In this document: positions 1 through 7,583 of the stretch, in pieces
How the letters are laid out: each line of letters begins with the position of its first letter
How positions within the stretch are numbered: position 1 is the first letter of the stretch
Source of the DNA: Marinobacterium lacunae
GTDB lineage: Bacteria; Pseudomonadota; Gammaproteobacteria; Pseudomonadales; Balneatricaceae
NCBI RefSeq assembly: GCF_000705555.1
Contig: NZ_JMQN01000028.1
Location: forward strand, 29,089 to 93,088
Direction: 5' to 3'
Length of the DNA: 64,000 nucleotides
Made by a program: the position numbers and the translations under genes
Notes under the pieces: model-generated
What the model was told of the DNA's origin: nothing
The model's database searches: none
What the model saw: only the letters and a program-made list of their open reading frames with translations

Positions 1-1
1 G

Positions 2-130
2 CACATGGCGGGTTTGGTTAAGGTGTTTGTGGGTCCAGAGCTCCAGCGCTCCCGGCTTGAGAAGCTTCAGGCGCAGCTGAAACAGGAGTATGCCCTGGAC
101 GGTATCGTCGTGCGCTTTACAACACAGTGA
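2..130 (+). CDS. dedD: C-terminal fragment of a SPOR-domain protein (DedD-like), 5' end outside the window
   Basis: Only the last 42 codons are present, read in frame from base 2 to the TGA at 128-130. The peptide (…LVKVFVGPEL… ending VVRFTTQ) has the look of the final strand-helix-strand of a SPOR peptidoglycan-binding domain: a 'V.VGP' strand, a charged helix, then a short final strand. SPOR proteins bind denuded septal glycan, and DedD is the one that sits directly before cvpA-purF in many gammaproteobacteria. The gene order is the main reason for the symbol. The fragment is too short to exclude another SPOR protein. Confidence 0.6.
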   Translation, partial: HMAGLVKVFVGPELQRSRLEKLQAQLKQEYALDGIVVRFTTQ

Positions 131-137
131 TCGGTCG

Positions 138-166
138 TTGGGTTCAATGGCTTGCTCTGTTAGAAT
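138..166 (+). promoter_or_regulatory. Candidate sigma70 promoter for cvpA-purF
   Basis: TTGGGT (138-143) and TAGAAT (161-166) are separated by exactly 17 bp, 28 bp before the cvpA start. The -10 matches 5 of 6 consensus positions and the -35 three. No convincing PurR box was seen around it. Confidence 0.5.
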
Positions 167-193
167 GCGCGCTGTTTTCTGGGGTGTTAAACA

Positions 194-688
194 ATGAACT
201 GGGCTGACTGGGTCATACTCGCGATTGTTGCGATATCAAGCTTGCTGAGTTTGCGGCGTGGCTTCATGCGTGAAGCGGTCTCGCTTGTGTCGTGGGTTGT
301 TGCATTCATTGTCGCTCGGCTTTTTGCTACCTCTTTGGCGGTCGTGTTGCAGGACTACATTGCAACACCCTCTCTTCGTATGCTGGCCGCCTTTGCTATC
401 CTTTTTATCATTACGCTTATTGTTGGTGCACTGGTCGGTTTGTTGATCAGTGCACTGGTATCGGCTTCTGGACTCAGTGCTACGGACCGTGTACTGGGTA
501 TAGGGTTCGGTGCTGTCCGCGGAGCGCTGGTCGTCGTGGTCATTGTCGCTTTGCTGGGTATGACACCGGCAGTCCAGGATTCATGGTGGCTGGAGTCCAG
601 CCTGATTCCTCATTTTGTGTTGATGGAGGGGTGGACCCGTGCCGTGGCATCTGATGTTGGTCAGATGATATGGAATGTCGGGCGCTGA
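194..688 (+). CDS. cvpA: CvpA family inner-membrane protein
   Basis: 164-residue hydrophobic protein, usual CvpA length, beginning MNWADWVILAIV. About four membrane segments can be seen (roughly residues 4-20, 26-50, 62-90, 103-125), with the GFMREAVSL segment between the first two that is typical of the family. CvpA was named for colicin V production in E. coli and is linked to envelope and purine physiology; its biochemical role is not settled. It lies 49 bp before purF and both probably share the promoter at 138-166. The tail after residue 130 is polar and looks cytoplasmic or periplasmic. Confidence 0.9.
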   Translation: MNWADWVILAIVAISSLLSLRRGFMREAVSLVSWVVAFIVARLFATSLAVVLQDYIATPSLRMLAAFAILFIITLIVGALVGLLISALVSASGLSATDRVLGIGFGAVRGALVVVVIVALLGMTPAVQDSWWLESSLIPHFVLMEGWTRAVASDVGQMIWNVGR

Positions 689-737
689 TCCTTCCTCTCA
701 AACTACACCTACTTATGTTCCTTCTGAGGTGAACTGA

Positions 738-2261
738 ATGTGCGGTATCGTCGGCATTGTTGCCAAATCCTATGTTAATCAGACCATCTTCGATGCGTTG
801 ACAGTGCTGCAGCACCGTGGCCAGGATGCGGCCGGTATGGTGACCTGTGAAGGTAACCGTTTTTTTCTGCGCAAGGATAATGGGCTGGTCAACGAGGTGT
901 TTCGTACCCGGCACATGAAACGCCTGGAAGGCAATATGGGGATCGGGCACGTGCGCTACCCGACGGCTGGAAGCTCAAGCTCCGCAGAAGCGCAGCCGTT
1001 TTATGTCAACTCACCTTATGGTATCGCGCTGGCACACAACGGTAACCTGACTAACACCGAACAGTTGGCGGATGAGATCTTTCGCTCTGACCTGCGCCAT
1101 ATCAACACCACTTCGGACTCCGAGGTGCTGCTCAATATTTTTGCACATGAGCTTCAGGCTCTTGGTAAGCTTCGCCCTTCTGCTGAAGATATCTTCAAGG
1201 CGGTAAAACGCGTTCACGAGCGTTGCCAGGGTGGCTATGCTGTCGTTGCAATAATCACCGGATACGGCATTGTCGCGTTCCGTGACCCCTGTGGTATTCG
1301 CCCCTTGGTTTACGGCAAGCGTGAAACAAGTGTTGGTGTCGAATACATGGTTGCTTCGGAAAGCGTCGCCCTGGATACCTCTGGCTTTGTTTTAGAGCGG
1401 GATATCGAACCAGGCGAAGCGATCTTTATCGATACTCACGGTCAGGTATTCACCCAGCAGTGTGCTCACGACACCAAGTTGGCTCCCTGTCTCTTCGAGT
1501 ACGTCTACCTCGCACGCCCGGATTCGATTATCGATGGAATCTCCGTTCATCAGGCGCGTATGGAGATGGGGGTAAAGTTGGCCGAGAAGGTTAAGCGTGT
1601 AATGCCGGAACACGATATCGACGTGATTATTCCGATTCCGGATACCAGTCGCACGGCTGCGCTTGAAATGGCCAACAGCCTCGGCGTCAAGTTCCGTGAG
1701 GGCTTCATCAAGAACCGCTACATCGGTCGCACATTTATCATGCCCGGCCAGACTCAGCGAAAGAAATCGGTGCGCCAGAAATTGAACCCGATACAGGCGG
1801 AGTTCAAAGATAAGGTGGTCATGCTGGTGGATGACTCCATTGTGCGTGGCACCACCTCGAAGCAGATTGTCCAGATGGCACGTGAAGCGGGTGCACGTAA
1901 GGTCTATTTTGCCTCGGCGGCGCCGGAAGTGCGCTACCCCAACGTTTACGGTATCGATATGCCCGCTGCCAGTGAGTTGGTTGCACACGGCCGTACTGCG
2001 GAGGAGATCGGCAAATACATCGGTTGCGACTGGATGCTGTATCAGGACCTGGATGATCTGAAAGCGTCCGTTAGTACCTACAATCCCGCAATTACCGAGT
2101 TCGATACCTGTGTGTTTGATGGTCTCTATGTGACCGGTACAGTGTCGCCGAGTTACCTGCGTCGTCTTGAAGAGCGTCGAAACGATGGTGCCAAGGCGGC
2201 TGGCGATGATGCCCAGGTTGACGATAACGAGTCGGCTGATCTGCTGAGTCGCATCGAGTAA
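738..2261 (+). CDS. purF: Amidophosphoribosyltransferase (purine synthesis, first committed step)
   Basis: 507 residues, full length. It makes 5-phosphoribosylamine from PRPP and glutamine. The N-terminus MCGIVGI exposes Cys2, the glutaminase nucleophile of class II (Ntn) amidotransferases, with no propeptide. The phosphoribosyltransferase domain carries the PRPP loop [14 protein letters not shown] near residues 361-374. A GAGGT ribosome-binding site precedes the ATG. The last 30 residues are acidic and low in complexity. Position after cvpA is the classical arrangement. Purine-dependent control is expected from the family, but I could not find a PurR operator in the window. Confidence 0.97.
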   Translation: MCGIVGIVAKSYVNQTIFDALTVLQHRGQDAAGMVTCEGNRFFLRKDNGLVNEVFRTRHMKRLEGNMGIGHVRYPTAGSSSSAEAQPFYVNSPYGIALAHNGNLTNTEQLADEIFRSDLRHINTTSDSEVLLNIFAHELQALGKLRPSAEDIFKAVKRVHERCQGGYAVVAIITGYGIVAFRDPCGIRPLVYGKRETSVGVEYMVASESVALDTSGFVLERDIEPGEAIFIDTHGQVFTQQCAHDTKLAPCLFEYVYLARPDSIIDGISVHQARMEMGVKLAEKVKRVMPEHDIDVIIPIPDTSRTAALEMANSLGVKFREGFIKNRYIGRTFIMPGQTQRKKSVRQKLNPIQAEFKDKVVMLVDDSIVRGTTSKQIVQMAREAGARKVYFASAAPEVRYPNVYGIDMPAASELVAHGRTAEEIGKYIGCDWMLYQDLDDLKASVSTYNPAITEFDTCVFDGLYVTGTVSPSYLRRLEERRNDGAKAAGDDAQVDDNESADLLSRIE

Positions 2262-2340
2262 ATGGGTCGATCCATGCTTATGTGGCGGAGATGCGGAAAG
2301 TGATTTGACGCATCCCGCTATGTATTAGCGTGGTGTGCTT

Positions 2341-2889
2341 CTAATTGGCAGCGTTGTAGAGTCGGATGACCTGATGGATCGGGGCATTTCCGTTATTGAG
2401 GATGCTGTTTTTGAGGGCAAATTGGTCGACGACCATCTCGATTGGCTCTGGCAGTAGTTCAGCGTCGAGCTGGGCGATCGTGTGTTCGGCTAACGGTTCT
2501 TTGTTGTAGGCCAGTGTTATGTGTGGCTGATAGGGTCTGGGGTCGAGGGTGATGTTCAGTAGTTTCAGTGCCTCTCGAATCTTGCTGCGCAGTTCTACGA
2601 GTGGATCACAGGGCTCGCACCCGATCCAAAGAGTACCATGACTGAAGGTGCCTACACGATTCAGCTCAAGTTCGAACGGCTGAAATGCTATGTCACTGAG
2701 TGCCGTATCGAGAGGTTGCATCTGCTCTTCCTTCAGTTCACCGATAAACGCGAGTGTAAGATGCAGGCGCTCTGGGGCGACCCACCGTATATCGCGTAAT
2801 TCCGGTAGGCGGCGTGCAACGAGTGTCTGAATCGCTTCGCTCAGGTCGATAGCGATAAATAGCCTGTTGGCTGGCTTATTCTCTTCCAT
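2341..2889 (-). CDS. thpR: RNA 2',3'-cyclic phosphodiesterase (2H phosphoesterase)
   Basis: 182 residues. Two HxTx motifs define the 2H superfamily and are both intact: HLTL at 43-46 and HITL at 123-126. The enzyme opens 2',3'-cyclic phosphates and was first described as a 2'-5' RNA ligase. The start is the ATG 38 bp from the divergent dusC start, so the two genes must share a very compact promoter region. The downstream purF gene converges on it across about 80 bp. Confidence 0.9.
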   Translation of the reverse strand: MEENKPANRLFIAIDLSEAIQTLVARRLPELRDIRWVAPERLHLTLAFIGELKEEQMQPLDTALSDIAFQPFELELNRVGTFSHGTLWIGCEPCDPLVELRSKIREALKLLNITLDPRPYQPHITLAYNKEPLAEHTIAQLDAELLPEPIEMVVDQFALKNSILNNGNAPIHQVIRLYNAAN

Positions 2890-2927
2890 ACATCCAGCCT
2901 AGTACCGTTTGTGTCAGGGTAAAGTCC

Positions 2928-3932
2928 ATGCGAATCATTTTGGCCCCTATGGAGGGCGTCGTCGACTATACGATGCGCGAACTTTTAACCGCAGTCGGTG
3001 GTATCGATCAGTGCGTGACTGAGTTCATTCGGGTATCGGACAGGCTGCTGCCTCCCGCCGTATTCCGTCGCTTGGCGCCCGAGTTGGGGCAGCAGGGTAT
3101 TACGCAGGCGGGTACGGTTGTTCTCTTGCAGTTGCTCGGCAGTGATCCTCAGGTTGTGGCCGAGAATGCAGCGCGGGCGGTGGAGTTGGGCGCGCCTGGA
3201 ATAGATCTTAACTTTGGCTGTCCGGCGAAAACGGTCAACAAAAGCCGTGGCGGCGCCATCCTGCTGGATGAGCCGGAATTGGTCGGCGATATTGTTGCGG
3301 CCGTCAGGCGTTCAGTCCCGAGTGAGATCCCGGTAAGCGCCAAGATGAGGTTGGGGTATAGAGATAAGTCGCGTGCGTTGGAGAATGCGCACGCGATTGA
3401 ATCGGCCGGTGCGCAATCGCTCGCTGTGCATGCGCGCACGAAGGAGGAGGGCTATAAGCCGCCGGCGCATTGGGAGTGGATTGCGAGAATTCGGGAGGCG
3501 GTTTCAGTTCCTGTTGTTGCCAACGGTGAAGTTTGGACGCCCGGGGACTTCGAGCGTTGCCGTGTAATCAGTGGTTGTGATGACATTATGATCGGGCGCG
3601 GGCTTGTCGCGAATCCGTTCCTGGCGCTTGCCATTAAAGGGCAGCCGTTATCTATGGACGATGCCTGGGGGGCGGCACTTGTGCTTTTGGAGCGTTTTCA
3701 TCGTCAGGTGATGGAAAATCTATCTGTACGTCATGTGCATGGGCGACTTAAACAATGGGTGCAGATGCTGGGCTGGCATTTCCCTCAGGCCAGGAATTTG
3801 TTTGTCTCGCTTAGAACTGAGCGCGATCCCGAGCGTCTACTGACGCTTCTTGCCGAAGCGCACAAGCGCCATGTCGCGGTATATGGGGAGTCGAGTCTGT
3901 TCAAGGAGCGTTTCGAGGCACGGATAGCGTAA
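2928..3932 (+). CDS. dusC: tRNA-dihydrouridine(16) synthase
   Basis: 334 residues. The start MRIILAPMEGVVD and the region CVTEFIRVSDRLLP are DusC-like rather than DusA/DusB-like. The FMN-dependent enzyme reduces U16 of tRNA; the catalytic Cys lies in NFGCPAKTVNKSRGGA near residue 98. FMN phosphate-binding segments VVANGE and IMIGRG are present. The 3' end overlaps the convergent amrS gene by 32 bp (3901-3932), so the last ten codons are read on both strands. Confidence 0.93.
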   Translation: MRIILAPMEGVVDYTMRELLTAVGGIDQCVTEFIRVSDRLLPPAVFRRLAPELGQQGITQAGTVVLLQLLGSDPQVVAENAARAVELGAPGIDLNFGCPAKTVNKSRGGAILLDEPELVGDIVAAVRRSVPSEIPVSAKMRLGYRDKSRALENAHAIESAGAQSLAVHARTKEEGYKPPAHWEWIARIREAVSVPVVANGEVWTPGDFERCRVISGCDDIMIGRGLVANPFLALAIKGQPLSMDDAWGAALVLLERFHRQVMENLSVRHVHGRLKQWVQMLGWHFPQARNLFVSLRTERDPERLLTLLAEAHKRHVAVYGESSLFKERFEARIA

Positions 3933-5007
3933 TAGGCTCCCGCCGGGCACCCCAGTCGCCTGGGTGGCTTTCAAATCGCCCGGGTATCGGGGCGCTGCAG
4001 TTTTGACATCGGCCCTTGGCATCGAGCCCCCAGGTGCCTAGTCGATACCAGTCTCGCTCAATCAGCAGAGTGCCGCAGTTGGGGCACCAGGTTGAGCCAC
4101 CTTCCGGGTCGTGAACGTTACCTGTGTATACATAGTGTAATCCCGCAGCCAAGGCTATTTTTCGTGCACGACTCAGCGTTCTGGCCGGTGTTGGAGGCTT
4201 GTCGAGCATCTTCCAGTCGGGGTGAAACGCGCTGAAGTGAAGTGGTGTCTCAGGGCCAAGGTGTTCGTGAATCCATCTCGATAGATTTGCGATCTCATTA
4301 TCCGAGTCGTTCTCGCCTGGTATGAGTAGCGTAGTGAGCTCTAGCCAGACATCGGTTTCGTTTCGCAGGTACTCCAGAGTGTCCAAAACAGGTGCGAGAT
4401 GACCGCCGCATATCCTGTGGTAGAAGTGTTCAGTGAACGCCTTCAGGTCTATATTGGCGGCGTCCATATACTTGTAAAACTCCTTCCTTGGTCCTGGGCA
4501 TACGTAGCCGGCCGATACGGCAACGCTATTAATACCGAGCTCCCGCGCGGCGATTGCGCAGTCGATTGCATACTCATGGAAAATAACCGGGTCGTTATAT
4601 GTGAAGGCTATGCTGCGGCAGCGATGTTGTTGAGCCGAGTGGGCGATCATCTCTGGCGTGGCCTGCTGTGTGAGCGTGTCCATTTCGCGCGATTTGCTCA
4701 TATCCCAGTTCTGGCAAAATCGGCATGCCAAATTGCAGCCGGCTGTACCGAACGACAGCACGGGCGTTCCCGGGAAAAAATGGTTCAAAGGCTTCTTCTC
4801 GATGGGGTCAATACAAAAGCCGCTCGAGCGCCCATAGCTGAACAGCCTGACTGCCCCATCCTCTACGCCGCGCACGAAGCAGAGCCCCCGCTGCCCTTCG
4901 CTTAGGTGACAAAAACGGGGGCAGAGGTCACATTGAATTTTTGATTCGGATATGCGGTGCCACCAGTGGGTGGGAACGCTATCGTTATCGGATGGAAGTT
5001 TGTTCAT
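3901..5007 (-). CDS. amrS: AmmeMemoRadiSam system radical SAM enzyme
   Basis: 368 residues. The radical SAM cluster CNLACRFC (Cys91, 95, 98) has canonical CxxxCxxC spacing. An N-terminal cysteine set (Cys26, 29, 33, 43) and a C-terminal CPNC…CQNC pair (about 310-345) suggest further metal binding. This is the radical-SAM member of the three-part system named for AMMECR1, MEMO and radical SAM. The substrate is unknown for the family. It is divergent from amrB-amrA across a 63-bp gap, so the set is complete and probably co-regulated. Confidence 0.9.
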   Translation of the reverse strand: MNKLPSDNDSVPTHWWHRISESKIQCDLCPRFCHLSEGQRGLCFVRGVEDGAVRLFSYGRSSGFCIDPIEKKPLNHFFPGTPVLSFGTAGCNLACRFCQNWDMSKSREMDTLTQQATPEMIAHSAQQHRCRSIAFTYNDPVIFHEYAIDCAIAARELGINSVAVSAGYVCPGPRKEFYKYMDAANIDLKAFTEHFYHRICGGHLAPVLDTLEYLRNETDVWLELTTLLIPGENDSDNEIANLSRWIHEHLGPETPLHFSAFHPDWKMLDKPPTPARTLSRARKIALAAGLHYVYTGNVHDPEGGSTWCPNCGTLLIERDWYRLGTWGLDAKGRCQNCSAPIPGRFESHPGDWGARREPITLSVPRNAP

Positions 5008-5034
5008 GCTCGCTCCGTGTGGATGCTGGCTGAC

Positions 5035-5040
5035 TATAAT
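5035..5040 (+). promoter_or_regulatory. Perfect -10 hexamer (TATAAT) before amrB
   Basis: TATAAT lies 30 bp before the amrB start, in the 63-bp gap shared with divergent amrS. No good -35 is seen at 17 +/- 1 bp, so the promoter call is tentative. Confidence 0.35.
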
Positions 5041-5070
5041 TTTAGGTCAGTAACTCAAGAGGATCCTCTT

Positions 5071-5871
5071 ATGAACCACATTCGTCCTGCGGCTGTCGCG
5101 GGCCTGTTTTACCCAGGGCAGGCTGACTCACTGCGCAGAATGGTTTTGCAGCTGTTGACGGATAACCCTGTTGAAGAGAGGCCCGCAGGGAGAGTGCGCG
5201 CTTTGGTTGTTCCTCATGCTGGATTGATCTACTCGGGGCCTGTTGCCGCTCGCGCATACAACTTGATTAGAAGTGCCGGAAGCGGCGGTCGACAATGGCG
5301 GACAGTATTGATGCTGGGGCCTAATCATCGTGTTCCGCTACGCGGGATAGCCGCGCCTGATGTTGAAATGTTTGATACGCCGGTGGGGTCTGTTTCGGTC
5401 GATACACAAGCACTTTTAACATTAGAGAGGCGCTTTGATATTCAGATTCGCCCGGATGTACACGAGAACGAGCATTGCCTGGAAGTTCAGCTGCCGTTTC
5501 TACGGGAGTTGTTGCCCGGTGCCAGAGTGTTGCCGCTCGTCGTCGGGCAGGTGGGCGCAGAACGCGTGGCAGATCTGATTGAATGGGCGTGGCAACAGCC
5601 GGATATGCTGGTCGTGGTCAGTAGCGACCTCAGTCATTATCACGGCTATGCCGATGCGAAACGGATCGATGGCGAGACTGACGCCGAGCTATTGGCGTTT
5701 CACCATGAGATACGACCAGAACAGGCGTGTGGTGCTTACGCATTGAATGGGCTGATGCTCGCGGCTGAACGCAAAGGGCTACAGATAGACCGGCTGGATC
5801 TTCGGAACTCCGGTGACACGGCTGGTGGGCGTGACCAGGTGGTAGGTTATGGCAGTTACGTCCTTTACTGA
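5071..5871 (+). CDS. amrB: AmmeMemoRadiSam system protein B (MEMO family)
   Basis: 266 residues from the ATG at 5071, chosen because an AAGAGGA ribosome-binding site precedes it and MNHIRPAAVAGLFYP is the normal family start; the frame is open further upstream. MEMO proteins are related to non-haem iron dioxygenases. Likely metal/active-site residues are in place: VVPHAG (His49), GPNHRV (His86), HENEHCLEVQLPF (131-143) and SSDLSHYH (about 186-193). The bacterial role is unknown. The 3' end overlaps amrA by 23 bp, implying translational coupling. Confidence 0.93.
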   Translation: MNHIRPAAVAGLFYPGQADSLRRMVLQLLTDNPVEERPAGRVRALVVPHAGLIYSGPVAARAYNLIRSAGSGGRQWRTVLMLGPNHRVPLRGIAAPDVEMFDTPVGSVSVDTQALLTLERRFDIQIRPDVHENEHCLEVQLPFLRELLPGARVLPLVVGQVGAERVADLIEWAWQQPDMLVVVSSDLSHYHGYADAKRIDGETDAELLAFHHEIRPEQACGAYALNGLMLAAERKGLQIDRLDLRNSGDTAGGRDQVVGYGSYVLY

Positions 5872-6421
5872 GCCAGATCTTCAGCAGATGCTGGAGCTGG
5901 CCAGTCGCAGTCTGCTCAGTGCGTTTGGTCTGGTTGAGCCTCCGTCTGTGCCTGCGTTGCTGGAATCGCCCGGGGCTTGTTTCGTGACATTGACCAAGGG
6001 TGGTGAGTTAAGAGGCTGTATCGGCAGCCTTGAGCCTAGACGTTCGCTCGGGCTTGATCTAATCGAAAATGCGCGACATGCCGCTTTTTCAGATCCACGC
6101 TTCCCTCCAGTCCGAAAGGAGGAGCTGGATCGGCTTGAGCTAGAGGTGTCGGTGCTGACGCCCTCGCGAGAGATGAAGGTTTTAACTGAGCAGGAGTTGA
6201 TGGCCGAACTTAGGCCGGGTATTGACGGCGTGATAGTCGAGGGAGAGGGTTATAGGGCAACGTTTCTGCCCTCTGTGTGGGAGCAGCTGGACTCACCTGA
6301 GGCGTTTGTCGCGGCGCTAAAGCGAAAGGCAGGAATGGCGCCGAATTTTTGGTCTGATGGGTTGCGCTGGTTCCGCTACGAAACGCTGCGTGTCAAAGGT
6401 TTTTTGCTGCCTAAACAATAA
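5849..6421 (+). CDS. amrA: AmmeMemoRadiSam system protein A (AMMECR1 domain)
   Basis: 190 residues. It carries the family hallmark LRGCIGS at 54-60 and the downstream DPRFPPV and FLPSVWEQL segments of AMMECR1 proteins. Function is unknown even for the human homologue. The start lies inside the last codons of amrB. The stop codon runs into a strong terminator, so the amrB-amrA transcript probably ends there. Confidence 0.92.
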   Translation: MAVTSFTEPDLQQMLELASRSLLSAFGLVEPPSVPALLESPGACFVTLTKGGELRGCIGSLEPRRSLGLDLIENARHAAFSDPRFPPVRKEELDRLELEVSVLTPSREMKVLTEQELMAELRPGIDGVIVEGEGYRATFLPSVWEQLDSPEAFVAALKRKAGMAPNFWSDGLRWFRYETLRVKGFLLPKQ

Positions 6422-6446
6422 CGGCTGCCCGAAGGCAGCCGTTATT
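6417..6446. terminator. Bidirectional terminator between amrA and ibpA
   Basis: Perfect 13-bp stem (6417-6429 with 6434-6446) and a CGAA tetraloop, starting inside the amrA stop region and ending 8 bp before the end of the convergent small heat-shock gene. It can serve both genes. Confidence 0.85.
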
Positions 6447-6454
6447 AAATCTGA

Positions 6455-6877
6455 TCAGTTTTCGATCTCGATTCTTCGGCTCTTCATCGCTTCTGGAATT
6501 TCGCGAATAAGGTCGACGTGCAGTAGGCCGTGTTCCATCGATGCCTTGACAACTCGGACGTGATCGGCGAGCTGGAAACGGCGCTCGAAGTTTCGCGCCG
6601 CTATACCCTGGTAAAGGTACTGGTGTTCCTGTTCGTCAGCCTCTTTGCGACCGGTAATCGTCAGGTTGCCATTTTCAGTCTGGATATCGATTTCGCTGTT
6701 GTTGAAACCGGCAACGGCCATGGTGATGCGGTACTCGTTTTCGCCCCGTAATTCGATGTTGTAGGGCGGGTAACTCGGTTGCTGCTCGTTGCTTCGATTT
6801 GCAGCATCAAGCATCGAAGCCAGACGATCAAAGCCGATGGCGGAACGGTAGAGCGGCGAAAGGTCGAAATTGCGCAT
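6455..6877 (-). CDS. ibpA: Small heat-shock protein, Hsp20/IbpA family
   Basis: 140 residues from the ATG at 6877 (MRNFDLSPLYRSAIGFDRL, the usual IbpA opening). This start is chosen over an ATG two codons earlier because GAGGA sits 8 bp before it but only 2 bp before the other. The alpha-crystallin domain spans about residues 35-125 (YPPYNIEL…ITGRK…FERRFQL). The product is an ATP-independent holdase that keeps unfolded proteins ready for DnaK/ClpB. The leader carries a ROSE-like thermometer (separate entry). It is a single gene, not an ibpAB pair. Confidence 0.9.
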   Translation of the reverse strand: MRNFDLSPLYRSAIGFDRLASMLDAANRSNEQQPSYPPYNIELRGENEYRITMAVAGFNNSEIDIQTENGNLTITGRKEADEQEHQYLYQGIAARNFERRFQLADHVRVVKASMEHGLLHVDLIREIPEAMKSRRIEIEN

Positions 6878-6879
6878 GT

Positions 6880-6903
6880 GCATATCCTCATCAAGCAATA
6901 TGT
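6880..6903 (-). promoter_or_regulatory. ROSE-like RNA thermometer hairpin over the ibpA ribosome-binding site
   Basis: Read on the minus strand, CATA, a bulged T and TGCT pair across a TGATG loop with AGGA and TATG. The Shine-Dalgarno AGGA (complement of 6885-6888) therefore faces TTGCT (complement of 6894-6898). This gives U-A, C-G, a G-G mismatch and U-A, the arrangement described for ROSE elements of small heat-shock genes, with a four-pair outer stem. The helix ends just before the start codon. A further GGCTG/CAGCC hairpin lies upstream. Structure is deduced by eye. Confidence 0.65.
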
Positions 6904-7019
6904 AAGTCATGGCCATCCCCTTGGGGCCTGGCTGTGACGCCAGCCTCACTTGAGCACCGGCGCCTGATTACTTAGATAGGGATTGCGTGATGGGATTTCA
7001 AGGGCGTTTTTAGTGCGGA

Positions 7020-7442
7020 TCAACTGCCTTCGCGTGGGCCCTTGAACGCATCGATATCGTTGGTGATTTCCACTTCGACTCGGGGTGCCGGTATTTTGAA
7101 GTCGTAGACTCTTTCCCAGCCGCTGGACTCCGGCGCACGTTCCCAGACGGTGCCCGCGTTGTAGGTAACCAACTCGGTGAGTGAAGGGTCGAGCTGGGTC
7201 ATGCGTTCAACCGGCATTGGTGTCATGTTGATCTGCTCGTTTTCGAGAAACTCTTCAGTTTCGTAGCCGGTAAACATTCTCCACCCGGTATCGTTAAGGT
7301 GTTCCGGGACAGTCTTGTACATGAAGCGGACAGGCAGCTTTTCATCGAAAACCAGGCGCGAAACAAGAGCCAGGAAACCATTTTTGGTTTGATTGGTTTC
7401 ATCATCTGGGGTAAGTGGCTGGTCGGCTTCAGGCCTGCGCAT
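7020..7442 (-). CDS. DUF2185 domain protein (Imm33-like immunity-type fold)
   Basis: 140 residues, soluble, no signal peptide. The segment RFMYKTVPEHLNDTGWRMFTGYETEEF (in parts, about residues 39-65) and the later LDPSLTEL match what I recall of DUF2185: a 'MYR..P…DSGW.FF.GDE..EY' core followed by 'DPSI..LL'. Some DUF2185 members are called immunity proteins for polymorphic toxins, but many, like this one, have no toxin gene next to them. The neighbours are a heat-shock gene and acnB on the same strand. Function unknown. Confidence 0.65.
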   Translation of the reverse strand: MRRPEADQPLTPDDETNQTKNGFLALVSRLVFDEKLPVRFMYKTVPEHLNDTGWRMFTGYETEEFLENEQINMTPMPVERMTQLDPSLTELVTYNAGTVWERAPESSGWERVYDFKIPAPRVEVEITNDIDAFKGPREGS

Positions 7443-7522
7443 ATCGAGCTCCTCGTGTGGATGGGTGTTGCAGTGGGTATTGTACCCGCAAACAAGGTTG
7501 CATCGAAGGTTGCGTAGAAACG

Positions 7523-7552
7523 AAAAAGCCCCGGGGATGCCGGGGCTTTTTT
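7523..7552. terminator. Terminator downstream of acnB
   Basis: GCCCCGG (7528-7534), a five-base loop and CCGGGGC (7540-7546), flanked by five A on one side and six T on the other. On the minus strand it follows the acnB stop (7584) by about 30 bp. Confidence 0.85.
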
Positions 7553-7583
7553 ATGCCGATCGCCTGCCGAGGCAGGCGCGGTA

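Noticed and set aside
131..193. PurR operator before cvpA-purF
   Set aside because: No match to the ACGCAAACGTTTGCGT-type palindrome could be found by eye.
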